This document shows, one piece after another, positions 34,568-45,879 of a DNA stretch of 64,000 nucleotides. How positions within the stretch are numbered: the first letter of the stretch is position 1; every line of letters starts with the position of its first letter. Position numbers and translations under genes: made by a program. The notes below the pieces were generated by a model, which was not told the origin of the DNA, made no database searches, and worked only from the letters and a program-made list of their open reading frames with translations. The DNA comes from Salvia splendens (lineage: Eukaryota > Streptophyta > Magnoliopsida > Lamiales > Lamiaceae). Location of the stretch: contig NC_056037.1 in assembly GCF_004379255.2 (NCBI RefSeq), positions 14,828,902 through 14,892,901 on the forward strand, written 5' to 3'.

Positions 34568-36612
34568 GAGAATCCACAATCGTGTTCTTGCCTACGAGTA
34601 CGATTATAGGCCCGACCCTACTTTTTCTATCTGCTCTTAGTCAAGAGCACAACACCCACAACCGTGCTCTTCCACAAGAACGAGCACAAGAGTCCCACAA
34701 TTCAATTATTCCATTTAAATACAAATATTTCCATAAAATTAAAATACATTAAACATACCCGGTATAATATTATAAAATACATTAAAAATTAAAAATTACA
34801 TAATTAAAATCTTAAAAAATAAAAATTACATAATTAAAATCCTAAAAATTAAAAATTACATAATTAAACTCCTAAAAATTACATAATTAAATTCATAAAA
34901 TTAGAAAACCTACTACTCGTGGCCGAATTTCGCCCACATGTGTTTGATTAGGTCTTTTTGTAGCTCAACGTGGGTTCGGGTATCGCGCATTGTGTGCCTT
35001 GTTTCGATCCTCTCACCCACCGTCGTATGCACACCTCGGCGTGGGGAGACCTCGCGCTTGAGCTTCCGGCTTCATCCTCGTCGTAAAAGCTAGCCGCCCT
35101 CGGTCCTTCGTCGCCTATAATCATGTTGTGTCAGATAATACACGTGTACATGATGTCGGCGATATTTTTCACGTGCCACAGCCGAGACGAGGCCTTCACA
35201 ATGTTGAATCGGGCTTGAAGAACCCCAAAGGCTCTTTCGACATCTTTCCGCGCGGACTCTTGACGCTGCGCAAAAAGAACCCTTCTCAGGTCTTGCGGGT
35301 TGCTGAGCGTCTTCACGAAAGTCGACCACCTTGGGTAGATACCATCGGCGAGATAGTAACACATGTGGTATACATTTTCGTTGACGGTGAAGTCGATCAC
35401 CGGTGCTACACCATTCAACACATCATTGAAGAGGGGTGAAGAATAGAGCACGTTCAAGTCGTTATTGGATCCAGCAACACCGAAATATGCATGCCAAATC
35501 CATAGGCGGTAGTCGGCGACCGCTTCAAGGATAAGTGTTGGGCCGCCGCCTTTGTGGCCGCTTAAGTGTTGCCCCCTCCAAGCAGTCGGGCAATTCTTCC
35601 ACCTCCAATGCATGCAGTCAATGCTCCCAAGCATACCGGGAAAGCCATGGACTGATTCGTGAAGACTAAGCAACCGTTGGCAATCATCGGTGGTGGGTGC
35701 CCGAAGGAATCCATCACCGAAAGTTGTACGAACGCCCTCGCAAAAATTTTTAAGACAAAGGATTCCAGTGAACTCACCGACATGCAAATACTCGTCAAAG
35801 AGGTCGGCCGTTTTCCTAGTAGCGAGTTGTCGGGTGGCACACGTACACTTCTGCAACGCCGAGAGACTTTGCTGACAGGCTGCATCTGGACCTGTTTGGA
35901 AGAATTCAACACGGGCGGACAATGTGTTGACAATACGCATAAACAAGCGCTTTGACATGCAAAAATGGTGCCTAAAGTAATCTTCCGGAAACCGTGGCGG
36001 GTCGGGAAAATAGTCGGCAACGAGCCTTTCGTGGGCTCCCTCCCGGTCACGATGGATGTAGCAGCGAGTTGATCTAGTTGGATGAGGAGGAGGGGCGGGG
36101 GTATTCACTGCGACATATGCTTCATAAGCGGCACGATGTTGTTCGTAGTATTCTTGTTCTTCGCGCTCCGCTTCCGCAATGAGATGGGTGAAATCCATTT
36201 GAGGTTTTGAGTGAGAGATGAAGGTGTAGATAAGTTGTATGAAAAATATGAATGAGAGATAATTTGATGTAAAAAAAGGATGATAAATGTGTGTATTTAT
36301 AGATGATTTTGGGGGGGGAATAAAAAAATTACAGAAAAACGGGCAAAAAAATGGCCATTTTTTGGGATTGGGAAGATATTTTTTTACTTTTTGGTATTAT
36401 TTTCGATTTTTTTTAAAAAATTAAAAAAAATGATTTTTCAACGGATATGCCGTTGGCCAATCACACGCTGCCACGTACGATGCTTGCTGGTACGGACGTG
36501 CTCGATGCATCGAGTAGCGCCGTGCCATCGGCAAGAGCGCAGCGGCGGAGAGCAGTGCCGCACTGCTGGCACGGACGGACGGACGACAGCATGCTCTCCG
36601 TTGTGGATGCTC
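34568..36612 (-). mobile_element. PIF/Harbinger element 1
   Basis: 2,045 bp with short inverted ends, GAGAATCCACAATCG on the left and GAGCATCCACAACGG on the right (reversed). Flanked by the 3-bp target TTA at 34565-34567 and 36613-36615, as typical for this superfamily. It encodes one DDE transposase on the minus strand. A run of AATTAAAAATTACAT-type repeats lies at 34779-34905. No MYB-like second protein, usual in autonomous PIF elements, is seen. Confidence 0.9.
34913..36198 (-). pseudogene. PIF/Harbinger DDE transposase, nearly intact
   Basis: ATG at 36198. 355 codons are open to a TGA at 35131-35133. The catalytic triad is visible: Asp in [11 protein letters not shown], Asp in GVAGSNNDLNV, Glu in DVERAFGVLQ. 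The family is the plant PIF/Harbinger type (Pfam plant transposon protein / DDE_Tnp_4). The stop comes after MYTCII, where relatives continue HNMI, and the following bases still encode HNMIIGDEG. A frameshift near 35045 then leads to the normal C-terminus (RTHVELQKDLIKHMW) ending at 34913-34915. The full catalytic domain is therefore present but the tail is cut. Confidence 0.85.
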
Positions 36613-36615
36613 TTA

Positions 36616-38446
36616 GAGCATCTCCAGTGGGCGGAAGTCCCACTCGGACATCCACTAGGACATCCCGAAAACACCTCCCGCCACGTCACTAGGACTTCCT
36701 ATCCCACTGCCACGTCACTAGGACATCCCCTTCACAATCCGCCGTTCCCATCGCCCTTCCCACCAGGACTTCCCGCAATAAAAAAAAATCACAAATTCAC
36801 TAATAAAATAATTTACGTTTACAAAAATAAAATTTCAACACGAATACGAACGGGAAAAATTAACAACTTCTTTTTAAAAAAACATACATGATTTGAAAAA
36901 AAAATTACATAGTAATAAAACAAAAAAAAATACTAACATCAACGTCAACCCTTCCGCGTCCAAACCTCTTCGATAATATCGTTCTGAAGTCGAACATAGG
37001 CATCTATTTGCCGCATGTCGGCAAATGCACGCATCCGCTCGACCTCTCCATGAGGTACCCCCATATTCACATTCGCGGTGGCCACGCCGTGACTTGGACC
37101 TGCACCCGTATCATCTTCATTGGTCCACTGAGTCAGTTCCGCACCTTCATTTTCGACAATCATGTTGTGCATTATGATACATGCGTACATGACATCGCCG
37201 ATGTTGGGAATATACCACTGCCGTGCAGGACCCTTGACTACCGCCCATCGACTCTGGAGCACACCAAATGCCCGCTCCACATCCTTGCGCGCTGCTTACT
37301 GACGGCTCGCAAAGTATGACTTCTTTTGTCCGAGCGGATGCTTGATTGTCTTCACAAAGACGGGCCAGTTTGGATATATCCCATCCGCCAAATAGTATCC
37401 CATATTGTGCTGGTTGCCGTTGGCGACGAAACTGATGGCGGGACCAACGCCCGCGCACTGAGCATTGAACAGGGGCGACGACTGGAGAACGTTGATGTCG
37501 TTGTTCGACCCGGCGACTCCAAAATAAGCATGCCATATCCACAGCCGGTAGTCAGCTACAGCTTCTAGGATCATCGTGGGATGCTTGGCTTTGAAGCCAG
37601 TAATGTATATCTCCTTCCAGGCGGCGGGGCAGTTCTTCCACTCCCAATGCATACAATCTATGCTGCCCAACATCCCAGGGAACCCGTGCACCGACCCATG
37701 CATATCTACCAGACTCTGGCAATCTTCGGGGCTCGGACTCCGAAGATACCGCTCACCGAATATCGCTCTCACGCCCGACGGCTGTCGACTCGCCAATGTG
37801 GAGGTACTCGTCGAACATGTCGGCCACACCTCCGTACGCCAGTTGTCTGATTGCGACAGTGCACTTCTGCAAGGGCGTGAGTCCGGGTTTGCCAGCTGCA
37901 TCCTCCCTGATCCTAAAATACAGTTATCTTCTCTCTAAAGCACCCACGATGTGCAGAAACAGCGGACGATGCATCATAAAGCGTCGCCGGAATAAGGCTT
38001 CCCCAAAACGCGGTTGCGGAGCGAAGTAGTCTGCATACAACCGAATATGTGGAGCAATGTGGTCACGGGGTACTGTAGTTCGACGATGGATCGGCCGAGG
38101 TACCGCAGCCTACTGTCGCCGCTGCGCCCTCTGCTGTAGCAGCATATCTATCGCACCTTCCACAGCGACCTCCAATTCATTCTCGCTATCACTGTCACTA
38201 GACATTCTAGATATACTTGAAATTAGAGATGTAGAGAGAGAAACTTGTTAACACAAGTGGTGCGAATGAAATAAAATTCAACGAGCCGTATATATAGAGT
38301 TAAAAAAAATTAAAAATATTTAAAAATCGGACGTCCGACCCACGCCACAATGGCGGAGTCCGCCCGCCCGTCGCGCCGACGTCCTCACAGGACGTCCGTA
38401 TCCGACCTCCCCTGCCATAATGGGACGTCCGCCGTTGGAGATGCTC
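36616..38446 (-). mobile_element. PIF/Harbinger element 2, abutting element 1
   Basis: 1,831 bp with ends GAGCATCTCCAGTGGGCGG (left) and GAGCATCTCCAACGGCGG (right, reversed). Target TTA at 36613-36615 (shared with element 1) and 38447-38449. TATA-like TATATATAG near 38290 precedes the transposase. Encodes a broken transposase on the minus strand. Confidence 0.9.
36945..38205 (-). pseudogene. PIF/Harbinger transposase of element 2 (broken)
   Basis: ATG at 38205 (MSSDSDSENELEV). Stops occur at 38110-38112 (TAG) and 37924-37926 (TAA), a deletion with frameshift lies near 37770-37790, and another TAA is at 37296-37298, where relatives have Glu. Between these the three catalytic blocks are readable: [34 protein letters not shown]. 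The C-terminus (RAFADMRQIDAYVRLQNDIIEEVW) is close to that of the transposase at 51952, so both belong to one family. Confidence 0.85.
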
Positions 38447-39915
38447 TTATATCATGTTTCTAAGTTTCAATATTCCAGCATTTAGATTTATCATTGCAAC
38501 TTTATCCCTCCGAAATCAACTGCGCAGCCCCACGGACAAAAAAAATTTAGATTTATGGTTTGAAACTATGAGTGTATGGGCAAGTTTCACTGATCATTAC
38601 GTAATTTAGTTATCGATTAGCCGATACATCGAATCAACTAATATTGGTTATCGATTAACGCAGTCTAGTATTGGTATCGATTATCAATTAGACCAACCAA
38701 TTAAATTTTATTTATTTAATGTTATGCATTTTAAATTTATTTTTTCATTAATCTTCATTCTTAATTCGACCCTTTACATAGAAGAATTACTTTTAACATT
38801 ATTGCTCCAACAATTTCGAACAAAACTAAAAAATTCAAAAGGCAAAATATTTAAGAAATACTCCCTCCGCCACTTGTTGGGTTGTCCCAAATTAATTGAG
38901 TTTTATTTTTTTAAAAAAACTTTATTATCTCTTACTTTAACCTCTCTTCATCTCTCTTACTTTATTCCATATCTCTCCACGTTAATCTTTGAACACATCA
39001 ATTTAAAAGATAAAGTAAAGACAAACGTTATGCTGAGCGATCCACTAGTGCCAGTTGGACGCCGATCAATCCACCATAGCCGATCGAGTGCCCAATCCCA
39101 AGGGCAAATGGCTAGGTGGATTTACCGTCCAAACTCGAGCAATATTGCCCATAAACCCACCGATCACTTAGCTAGGGAGATTTATAGGCACTATTGTGAG
39201 TGCCCTAACCCTTAATCGACTATACTTTTTAAATTATTTTTTCTTAATATTCTTCCTCACACCCACATCGTACGTGCCAACTATTCTCTCTCTAAAATGT
39301 GATTTCGTCCACAAATTGTGGTGGTGGTGAGGCCATCAATTATCTCTCTTACCGATTGTTCGTCAACCTTTGGAGTGTTTTTTTCAGCATGGATCAATGC
39401 TTCCCACAATTTAATGAATGCCAAGCCAGTCCCTCAATTCAATTGGAATTACTTCTGCACACCTCAACGAAGTTTTGCAGTTAAATATTGCCAAAGTTTC
39501 TACAAATTCTTCGTAAAATTTAATGAAAACCACATATCTTTCGCAGATTTTTTTTATAAAAATAATCTTTGCATAAAATATTCATAGTCAACAAATTTAA
39601 ACTCGTTTTTAAATGGTTTCATTCCCTTCGACAACTAATATCAAATTTTGCAATCACATCTATGATAATAGCCGTTCAACTTTCAATCTAAACCGTTAAA
39701 GTTGTAGAAAAAATTGTGTATATTCAAGAAGTTCACAGAAAATAGATAATTTGCAAATAAGTGTGGGAAGGTAGATAGGGATAGGGAAGATGACAACCAG
39801 ATTAATGTAGAGAGATTTGAGTATATCAAAAAAAAGTTTCAGAATTTCAGTTGCCTTAAAAATCGTATAAATGCAAGCAAAATATTAAAAATAAGAAACT
39901 TTTAAATGAGAGAAT
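38447..39915. other. Spacer with a truncated Stowaway end
   Basis: From 38861, after TA, the sequence CTCCCTCCGCCACTTG looks like a Stowaway/mariner end, but no right partner is found, so it is a fragment of perhaps 160 bp. At 39050-39215 there is a GC-richer stretch with CTAGGTGGATTTACCG and similar that I cannot assign. No coding sequence recognised. Confidence 0.45.
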
Positions 39916-40075
39916 AACGGGCCTATAGTAGATGAGATGATATTTTAACGGGCCTATAGTAGGTAAAGCCCAACTAACGCCAGGCCCAGGTAACCTTTGC
40001 AATTTCCCTTTTTTCCCCATTCACGAAGCAAAAAAGAAGATTCAGGAAACGAAATTCGATTTCTGGAGGAAACAG
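39916..40075 (+). promoter_or_regulatory. Promoter and 5' leader of the COA6-like gene
   Basis: A 16-bp direct repeat, AACGGGCCTATAGTAG, lies at 39916-39931 and 39947-39962. Then AAAGCCCAAC and CAGGCCCAGG follow at about 39965-39990. GGCCCA/TGGGC motifs match site II elements common in promoters of plant genes for mitochondrial and ribosomal proteins. No TATA box is evident, which also suits that class. The leader reaches ATG at 40076. Confidence 0.5.
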
Positions 40076-40617
40076 ATGGCGTTAGAAACTCGGCCGTCCC
40101 AAGCCCTCGATACAGTTCATACAGATGTTCTATCACAAGCAAGATTAGCTTGCTACAAGGTAAATTCCTACCCACTTCATCTCTCAAAATTGAATGGCGT
40201 CAAATTGTATTTTCTCGTGCCTTTTTTAAATCTCGAAGACGATAAATTTCTTTCTTTTTTAACAAAATCTGAATGATGGAAGGCGCGGGATGCTTTCTAT
40301 ACTTGTCTAGAGGAACAATCGAACAAGAAACCCACAGAAATTGCGTCGGTAGGGCTGCTTTACCCAGTCGAATGCAAGCAAAGTAGGGAGGCCTATGTGA
40401 AGCAGTGCAGACCCACTTGGGTAATTTCTATATCATCAAACAGATTATGGATTTTCATTATTGATCAGTGTAATTTTATTGTGAATTTTGTGTTTGGTAG
40501 GTGAAGCATTTTGATCGGCAGTATTGTCAGAAGAAGAGGGTTAATAGGCTTTTGGATGACAATGAGTCGAGGAGAGGTCCGTTGTCACTACCGCAGCCTT
40601 CTACATTTAAAGATTGA
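40076..40617 (+). CDS. Cytochrome c oxidase assembly factor 6 (COA6)-like, three exons
   Basis: Exons 40076-40159, 40283-40420 and 40501-40617, joined at GT-AG sites with phase-0 junctions, give 112 residues. The centre has the twin Cys pattern of COA6: CYKARDAFYTC (CX9C) and CKQSREAYVKQC (CX10C), followed by RPTWVKHFDRQ, close to the family's CPxxWVKxFD. Such proteins live in the mitochondrial intermembrane space, are imported and oxidised by the MIA40 route, and help deliver copper to the COX2 site of complex IV. A single-frame reading stops in intron 1 and would miss the conserved part. There is no cleavable presequence, normal for this import route. The splice pattern is inferred from sequence alone; the later AG-GT sites further downstream are not needed. 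Confidence 0.88.
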
Positions 40618-42429
40618 TGCTTTTGATAATTAGCTTTATGGTAGTATGGCTTGATCATATAGTTACATCCTTTGAGGCAATGATATACTGCACATATTGT
40701 GGCTGTTCTGATTTTGGGATTCTACACAGTGCAAATTGTGTTTAGTTATTCATAATCGTTTTCCTAATGTCAGCGTTATTCGTATGCTGTGGAATGATTC
40801 ACATAGGAGTATTAGTTTTCATGTTTCCGGAGGAACTTACGAGAAATGCTGGTTTTGATGTTGAATTCAATATCTCTATTTGATCCATACCTGTTTTGTT
40901 TTTCGAAGGTTGTATTGAAGTAATTTTTGGTTAATTATGGATTGGGCATATTGTTATTGTATATTGTGTTTGTGAGGAAAATTAAAGGTGAAAGCTTTCC
41001 TTGATGTGACGCTGGAGTTACTGCCTCATTTGCTTAAGTTGAATTTGGCAGGAGGCTAAAGATTGGCCCCTTGATGATGAGGAGGACTGGAGAGTCGACA
41101 ACATTTTAGTTATCGTCATAACTTTGTAGGTACCTCTCCTGTTAAACTTTCGAGAGAAAGAGAAGTTGTCATGGATAAACCTGAAGTATGTTGGTTTAGG
41201 TTTGTTTTGGTGTTTACATCTAAGTTTGATGGAAAGCTTGTTTGATCATCAAAATTGAAAGAGATAAGTCCCAGTTTCTGTTGGTCGTATTTAGAGGAAC
41301 TATTTGTAGATTTTGGTTCTATCTGCCGCTAGAATTCTGTCAATGTGCTTATTTAAGGAACTATTCAGGCCCAGATTCTCCGGTTCCTACCTCCTTTCGT
41401 TGTACACTCGACATATATAATGATGAATAGATCACGAGATTGACTGAAGGCGTGAAGCCTGACCCTTAGTTGGTTTTTAGGCATATTCAATCCACTGCCA
41501 TTGCGTATTGGATCGGTTCTTTATATAAAGAAGCAAGTATAGTATTATCTGGATTCAAAACCTGCTCAATGTCGAAAGACCACATTAGGTAGCATTTTAT
41601 GTGTGAGTACTGAGATCATTAAAAAAAACTTTTTTCAAATGTGTTTCACGGTCCTTCAAAAATAACCATAGCTTAATTTGTATGAGCCTATAATTCTTCT
41701 ACAGATTACTTACAATCTGCTTCCAGAAAAGAAGACATTGTTTTCAGTAAATCTCATAAATCTATGAAGTAAAGTAGTGGAGTACAACTTTTTTTATTTA
41801 AATCGAAAGCCCACAACAAAATTACATCTCATTTTGACATAGTTATAACGTCAATGTCACAAAACACCAGAAAATATATCGTGGAGAGAAAAATCAGAGC
41901 TTGAAAACAGATTTATATCCATGATCACTTTCAAAATTATATCTCTGCTACATCTACCTTTGAACAAATCATACCAACTTGCGATGCTATGTTGGCACAC
42001 AAATGTACCAAACAACTATATAATCAGGGGAGATGGCCGTGGGAGTGAAATTGGTTGCCTTGAAGGAATTGTTGTTGTTTGATGCTGATGTCGCCCGCCG
42101 CCTGCTGCTCTGCGGCCGCCACCCCCTCGTCCTTATTGCCGCTGCCTCTCCTGCGCGAACATATATATTACTACAACTGTTTTCATTTGAATTCCAGTCT
42201 TCTATTTTTCTCAACATTACTCAATAAGATGTGACTGCAAAATAAAACAGTGAAAATTTTTGAACTTGAAAATAAACGGTGTCGCGATCATGGCACCACT
42301 GCAAGAGGGGAAAAGCGACATGGTCGTGGCATCAATGCACATGACATAGGCGGCTGCATTCATTTTTTTAAATTCAAAATTAATAAAATCTTTATTTAAT
42401 TTTAAAACATTAACAATTATGATTGGTTA
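40618..42429. other. 3' flank of the COA6-like gene and spacer
   Basis: The near part is the 3' UTR and flank. A short Glu/Asp-rich open stretch near 41055-41103 might be an unused exon, but it does not join in frame. Opposed open frames at 41987-42227 cover a GC-richer patch with no family features; I do not call a gene. Confidence 0.4.
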
Positions 42430-42653
42430 CTCAAAACTAGGATGTCAATGTAACCCGAACCCGCGGGCCGGCCCGAATAACCCGATAAAAATGCAGGGTT
42501 AGGGTTGTAATTTCGCAGCCCGAATTTAAAATCGGGCCATTCGGGCTGACCCGTTCGGGTTGTCGGGTTAGGCGGGCTGACCCGTTCGGGTTACGGGTCG
42601 GCCCATCGGGTTGAAGGCTTCTGCACATCGAGCAGTTTTTGTAACAGTCATAA

Positions 42654-43272
42654 TGATGGGGTGCGTACTAAACAAGCCCAACAGCAACGACGGCCCATCA
42701 GCCCAAAGCCCAAGGAAGAGTATGAGTTCGGCATTACCAAAGAGTTCGGCCTCAGCCTACAGCTCGGTAAAAGCCAACCAATCAAGCTCTGCTCTCAGGT
42801 CGGCATCAAGCTCTACTCTCAGATCGGCAACCAAAGCAGTTCGGTCTCAGTATTCGACCGAACAAGGAGTTAGTGGACCCATACAGGATTTCCACAACTT
42901 CCAACACACCCACTGCCACGTGGTGTCAACTCAGGCCACGATCGTAGGCCATGACCTACGCTACATCCACGATCTTAGGCCATGACCTACACGACATCCA
43001 CGACTTAGGGTGGTGATGCAAGCCACGATCTTAGTTCAATATATAAATAGAACTTAGATCAGATAGAAATGGGTTAAGCTCTCTAGAGATAAAATATCAT
43101 ATAGCAAGTCTGTGTTGTAAGCTGTAATCCCAGATCAAGCAATACAATCTTGCCCTCCCTTCTTCCCGTGGACGTAGATTTACTTCAGTAAATCGAACCA
43201 CGTAAATTCATTGTGTCGTAGTCTTTATTCTCTACCAGCATTTACTAACATCAGAAACTCGCGGATCCATCA
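42654..43272 (+). repeat. Tat-like 5' LTR
   Basis: 619 bp, TGATGGGG...GGATCCATCA, by eye identical to 49509-50127. TATA-like TATATAAATAG near 43040. Contains a GATCNTAGGCCATGACCTAC repeat at about 42945-42990. Confidence 0.95.
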
Positions 43273-43273
43273 C

Positions 43274-43291
43274 TGGCGCCGTCTGTGGGAA
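43274..43291 (+). other. Tat-like primer-binding site
   Basis: TGGCGCCGTCTGTGGGAA one base after the LTR. This TGGCGCC-type site is usual for Tat-lineage elements; the exact priming tRNA is not decided here. Confidence 0.8.
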
Positions 43292-43348
43292 ACAGAGAAC
43301 CAAATTTGTGATAAAGCGAATTTTTGACCCTTTTTCCACCCCAAAAAA

Positions 43349-44893
43349 ATGCATACCAGATCACATACTACCCGTAATACCGTTCGTGAAAGCCATGAGA
43401 AAGCTAGTCCAGCCCGCAGGTCCGGAAAACAGCCTCGGGAGACGTCTACTTCCAGTTTTCACGATGAAGGAACAAGCCGCTCAAAAGGTCCACACACCGA
43501 GTCTTCCCAGCAGCCTGATTTGAATGAGGCTGTCAAGCTGTTCTTGGCTGAGAAGCAGGATGAGTTCTTAGCCTTCCTGCAAAAGAGCCAAGAGCCGAAG
43601 ACGAAAACGGTGGATTCTCCCTCCTCATCCAGACATGAAAGTCACTACCGCAGTAGTGCCGTGTCTTCCAGGAAGAAGAATCCTCAACCCCGACATGTTC
43701 CTGTTCCTCCTCGGTACCGGAATCACAGGAGATCTCCATCTCCTCCATACCGAAGAGATGTCGGGTTCGCCATGTACGGAGCATTGAAGACTCCGTTCTC
43801 GGACGATATCACCCGAACTCCCCTTCCACAGAACTACCGAACTCCGTCGATGACTTATGACGGGTTGGTGGATCCTCATGACTTCCTGGGACGCTATCAG
43901 TATAATATGGCGAACCAGGGTCTCAATGAGGTCCATATGTGCAAGCTGTTCCCCGAGCTGCTTATCGGGAACGCGAGAAAGTGGTTCGATAGCCTCCCCC
44001 AAGGCAGCATTAGATCTTACCGAGATCTAATGGATGCTTTCCACAGGAGGTTCTTTCAGAAAGCGGAAGCCCGGATCACTTCGGCTCAGCTGCTTTCTAT
44101 ACGTCAAGGTTGCGACGAAAAGATCAGCGACTTCATGACGAGATTCCACAAGGAATGCCTACAAGTAGATGATCTCAACGATCTACTTGTCATTTCGGCA
44201 TTCCAAAATGGAATCCTGCCCGGAGCTCTCTACAGAAAGCTCGTGGAATGCAGTCCGCAAACAGCTCAAGAGATGTGGGACATTGCGGACCAGTTCTCTC
44301 GTGCCGATGAGGCAGACCGTCGCAAACGGTCTTTAGACAGCTCATCCCGAGGAGACAGGAGGAAGCCCGATCATAGCGATCAGGGACATCCTCGCCGAAC
44401 TCCTTTTGGCGATCAGGGACATCCTCGCCGAACTCCTTTTGAAAGGATTCAAAGGACTCCGGTGCAAGACCGATTGGGGCCACGTCTCAATCCTGAGAAG
44501 CCGCCCGCTCAGTTCGTACCATTGAACAAGTCAAGAGCGGAAATTTTCGAACTGCATTCCGGTATGTTCGAAAAGCCAAGGCGGATGACGAAATCGGCCG
44601 CGCGCCGACCTCAGGATCAATTTTGCTCCTTCCATCAAGACTACGGTCACGATACCGAGGAGTGCCGACATTTGGCTGCAGGTATTGATGCCCTTGTGAA
44701 AGCAGGGACGTTAAAAAAATACCAAAGCAAGCAGCCGAAAAAGAACAAAAAGCAGGGAGGTGCGAACTGCGCTCCTCAGGATCCGAAAAGGCAACAGGAT
44801 CCCGAAGACGATAACGAGCCGCAATATGATGGAGTAATCCTAACTATTGACGCTCTCCCTGCCGGGAAGACTAAATCGTCTCTGAAGTCATAG
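43349..44893 (+). CDS. Tat-like gag, intact, running into the protease leader
   Basis: 514 codons from ATG 43349 without a break. The N-terminal half is basic and Ser/Pro-rich; the core has the Retrotrans_gag pattern (VDPHDFLGRYQYNM, MCKLFPELLIGNARKWF, SLPQGSIRSYRDL, FMTRFHKECLQVDDL). An imperfect repeat GDQGHPRRTPF follows, then the typical CSFHQDYGHDTEECRHL motif. The tail DGVILTIDALPAG is the usual start of the protease region, and the frame stops soon after, at 44891-44893, because of a deletion. The product would form particles and package element RNA. An intact gag with deleted pol fits mobilisation in trans. Confidence 0.9.
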   Translation: MHTRSHTTRNTVRESHEKASPARRSGKQPRETSTSSFHDEGTSRSKGPHTESSQQPDLNEAVKLFLAEKQDEFLAFLQKSQEPKTKTVDSPSSSRHESHYRSSAVSSRKKNPQPRHVPVPPRYRNHRRSPSPPYRRDVGFAMYGALKTPFSDDITRTPLPQNYRTPSMTYDGLVDPHDFLGRYQYNMANQGLNEVHMCKLFPELLIGNARKWFDSLPQGSIRSYRDLMDAFHRRFFQKAEARITSAQLLSIRQGCDEKISDFMTRFHKECLQVDDLNDLLVISAFQNGILPGALYRKLVECSPQTAQEMWDIADQFSRADEADRRKRSLDSSSRGDRRKPDHSDQGHPRRTPFGDQGHPRRTPFERIQRTPVQDRLGPRLNPEKPPAQFVPLNKSRAEIFELHSGMFEKPRRMTKSAARRPQDQFCSFHQDYGHDTEECRHLAAGIDALVKAGTLKKYQSKQPKKNKKQGGANCAPQDPKRQQDPEDDNEPQYDGVILTIDALPAGKTKSSLKS

Positions 44894-45328
44894 AGCAGAG
44901 GTTTAAAAGCTCGGTCTCCCACCCACAAGCAAACGGACTGAAGCCGTGATTCCGGTTGAGATCGGCATACCCAGTCCCCGAACTCAATTTCTCCAGCAGA
45001 AATGAATGACGACGGACTGAGAGCCGAGCTAGATCTTGCCGAAGAAAGAAGAGAATTGGCATGCATAAAAGCAGCCAAGTACAAGGAGCAAGTAGCCCGG
45101 TATTACAACCAAAGGGTGAAGAAGCTGCAATTTCAAGTGGGAGATCTCGTCTTGAGAAACAACGAAGTAAGCCGAGCAGAAAAGCTGGGCAAGCTCGAAC
45201 CCACATGGGAAGGTCCGTATCGGGTGTCAGAAGTCCTCGGCAAAGGGTCTTACAAATTGGCTCACATGTCAGGAGAACAGGTACCCCGAACATGGCACAT
45301 TTCCAACCTCAAGAAGTTCCATTTGTAA
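44894..45328 (+). pseudogene. Integrase remnant with intact C-terminal tail
   Basis: A short piece around SHPQANG of the integrase core, then, across a deletion and stops, TEAVIPVEIG and, from ATG 45002, an open 108-codon frame with the integrase C-terminus (CIKAAKYKEQVARYYNQRVK, FQVGDLVLRN, LGKLEPTWEGPYRVSEV, RTWHISNLKKFHL). So at least two deletions removed protease, RT, RNase H and the integrase core. The C-terminal frame may be retained only because it is recent. Confidence 0.85.
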
Positions 45329-45512
45329 GAGACAGTCCGGTCAGTCAGTCTTGAGTCCTGTTCGGTCAATGTGCTTTCTTTGGTTTGCTTGGTCTTTGTT
45401 TGTCTCTGTGCGTTTTGTCTGTGTGTTTTGTCTGTCTCTGTGCGTGTCGTCTCTTACAAATGTTACTGAGGTATCTTGTTCTTCGAAGGCTGATCCCCTT
45501 CTTAGAACATAT

Positions 45513-45787
45513 ACAAGCCAACGATTGTGAGTCAAAGCTTCTAAAGAGGATACAAGACCACAATTCAGCTTAAACAAGCAGTTCGTCTGAAACGAACTGC
45601 AATAAGCCAACGATTGTGAAGTCAAAGCTTCTAAAGAGGATACAAGACCACAATTCAGCTTAAACAAGCAGTTCGTCTGAAACGAACTGCAATAAGCTAA
45701 CGATTGTGAAGTCCAAACTTCTAAAGAGGATACAAGACCACAATTCAGCTTAAGAATCAAGCACTTCGTCTGAAACGAACTGCAACA
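45513..45787. repeat. Tandem repeat, 90-bp unit, three copies
   Basis: Units begin AAGCCAACGATTGTGAAG and carry GCAGTTCG-TCTGAAA-CGAACTGC, a perfect 8-bp stem with a 7-nt loop, near the end of each. Copies start at about 45513, 45602 and 45692. Confidence 0.85.
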
Positions 45788-45879
45788 AAAGTCCGATTCA
45801 CGCGATAAAACTTGCCTGAATTAGGACATGGGAAAGTCCGATCCAAGCGATAAAACTCGCCAAATTAGGACACAAGCTT

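Noticed and set aside
41055..41103. Extra 3' exon for the COA6-like gene (GAGGCTAAAGATTGGCCCC region)
   Set aside because: Joining it to possible donors in exon 3 gives an immediate stop; the three-exon model already ends naturally.
42611..42985. 124-codon frame, repeated at 49403-49840
   Set aside because: Lies in the two identical LTRs; identity reflects the repeat, not selection on a protein.
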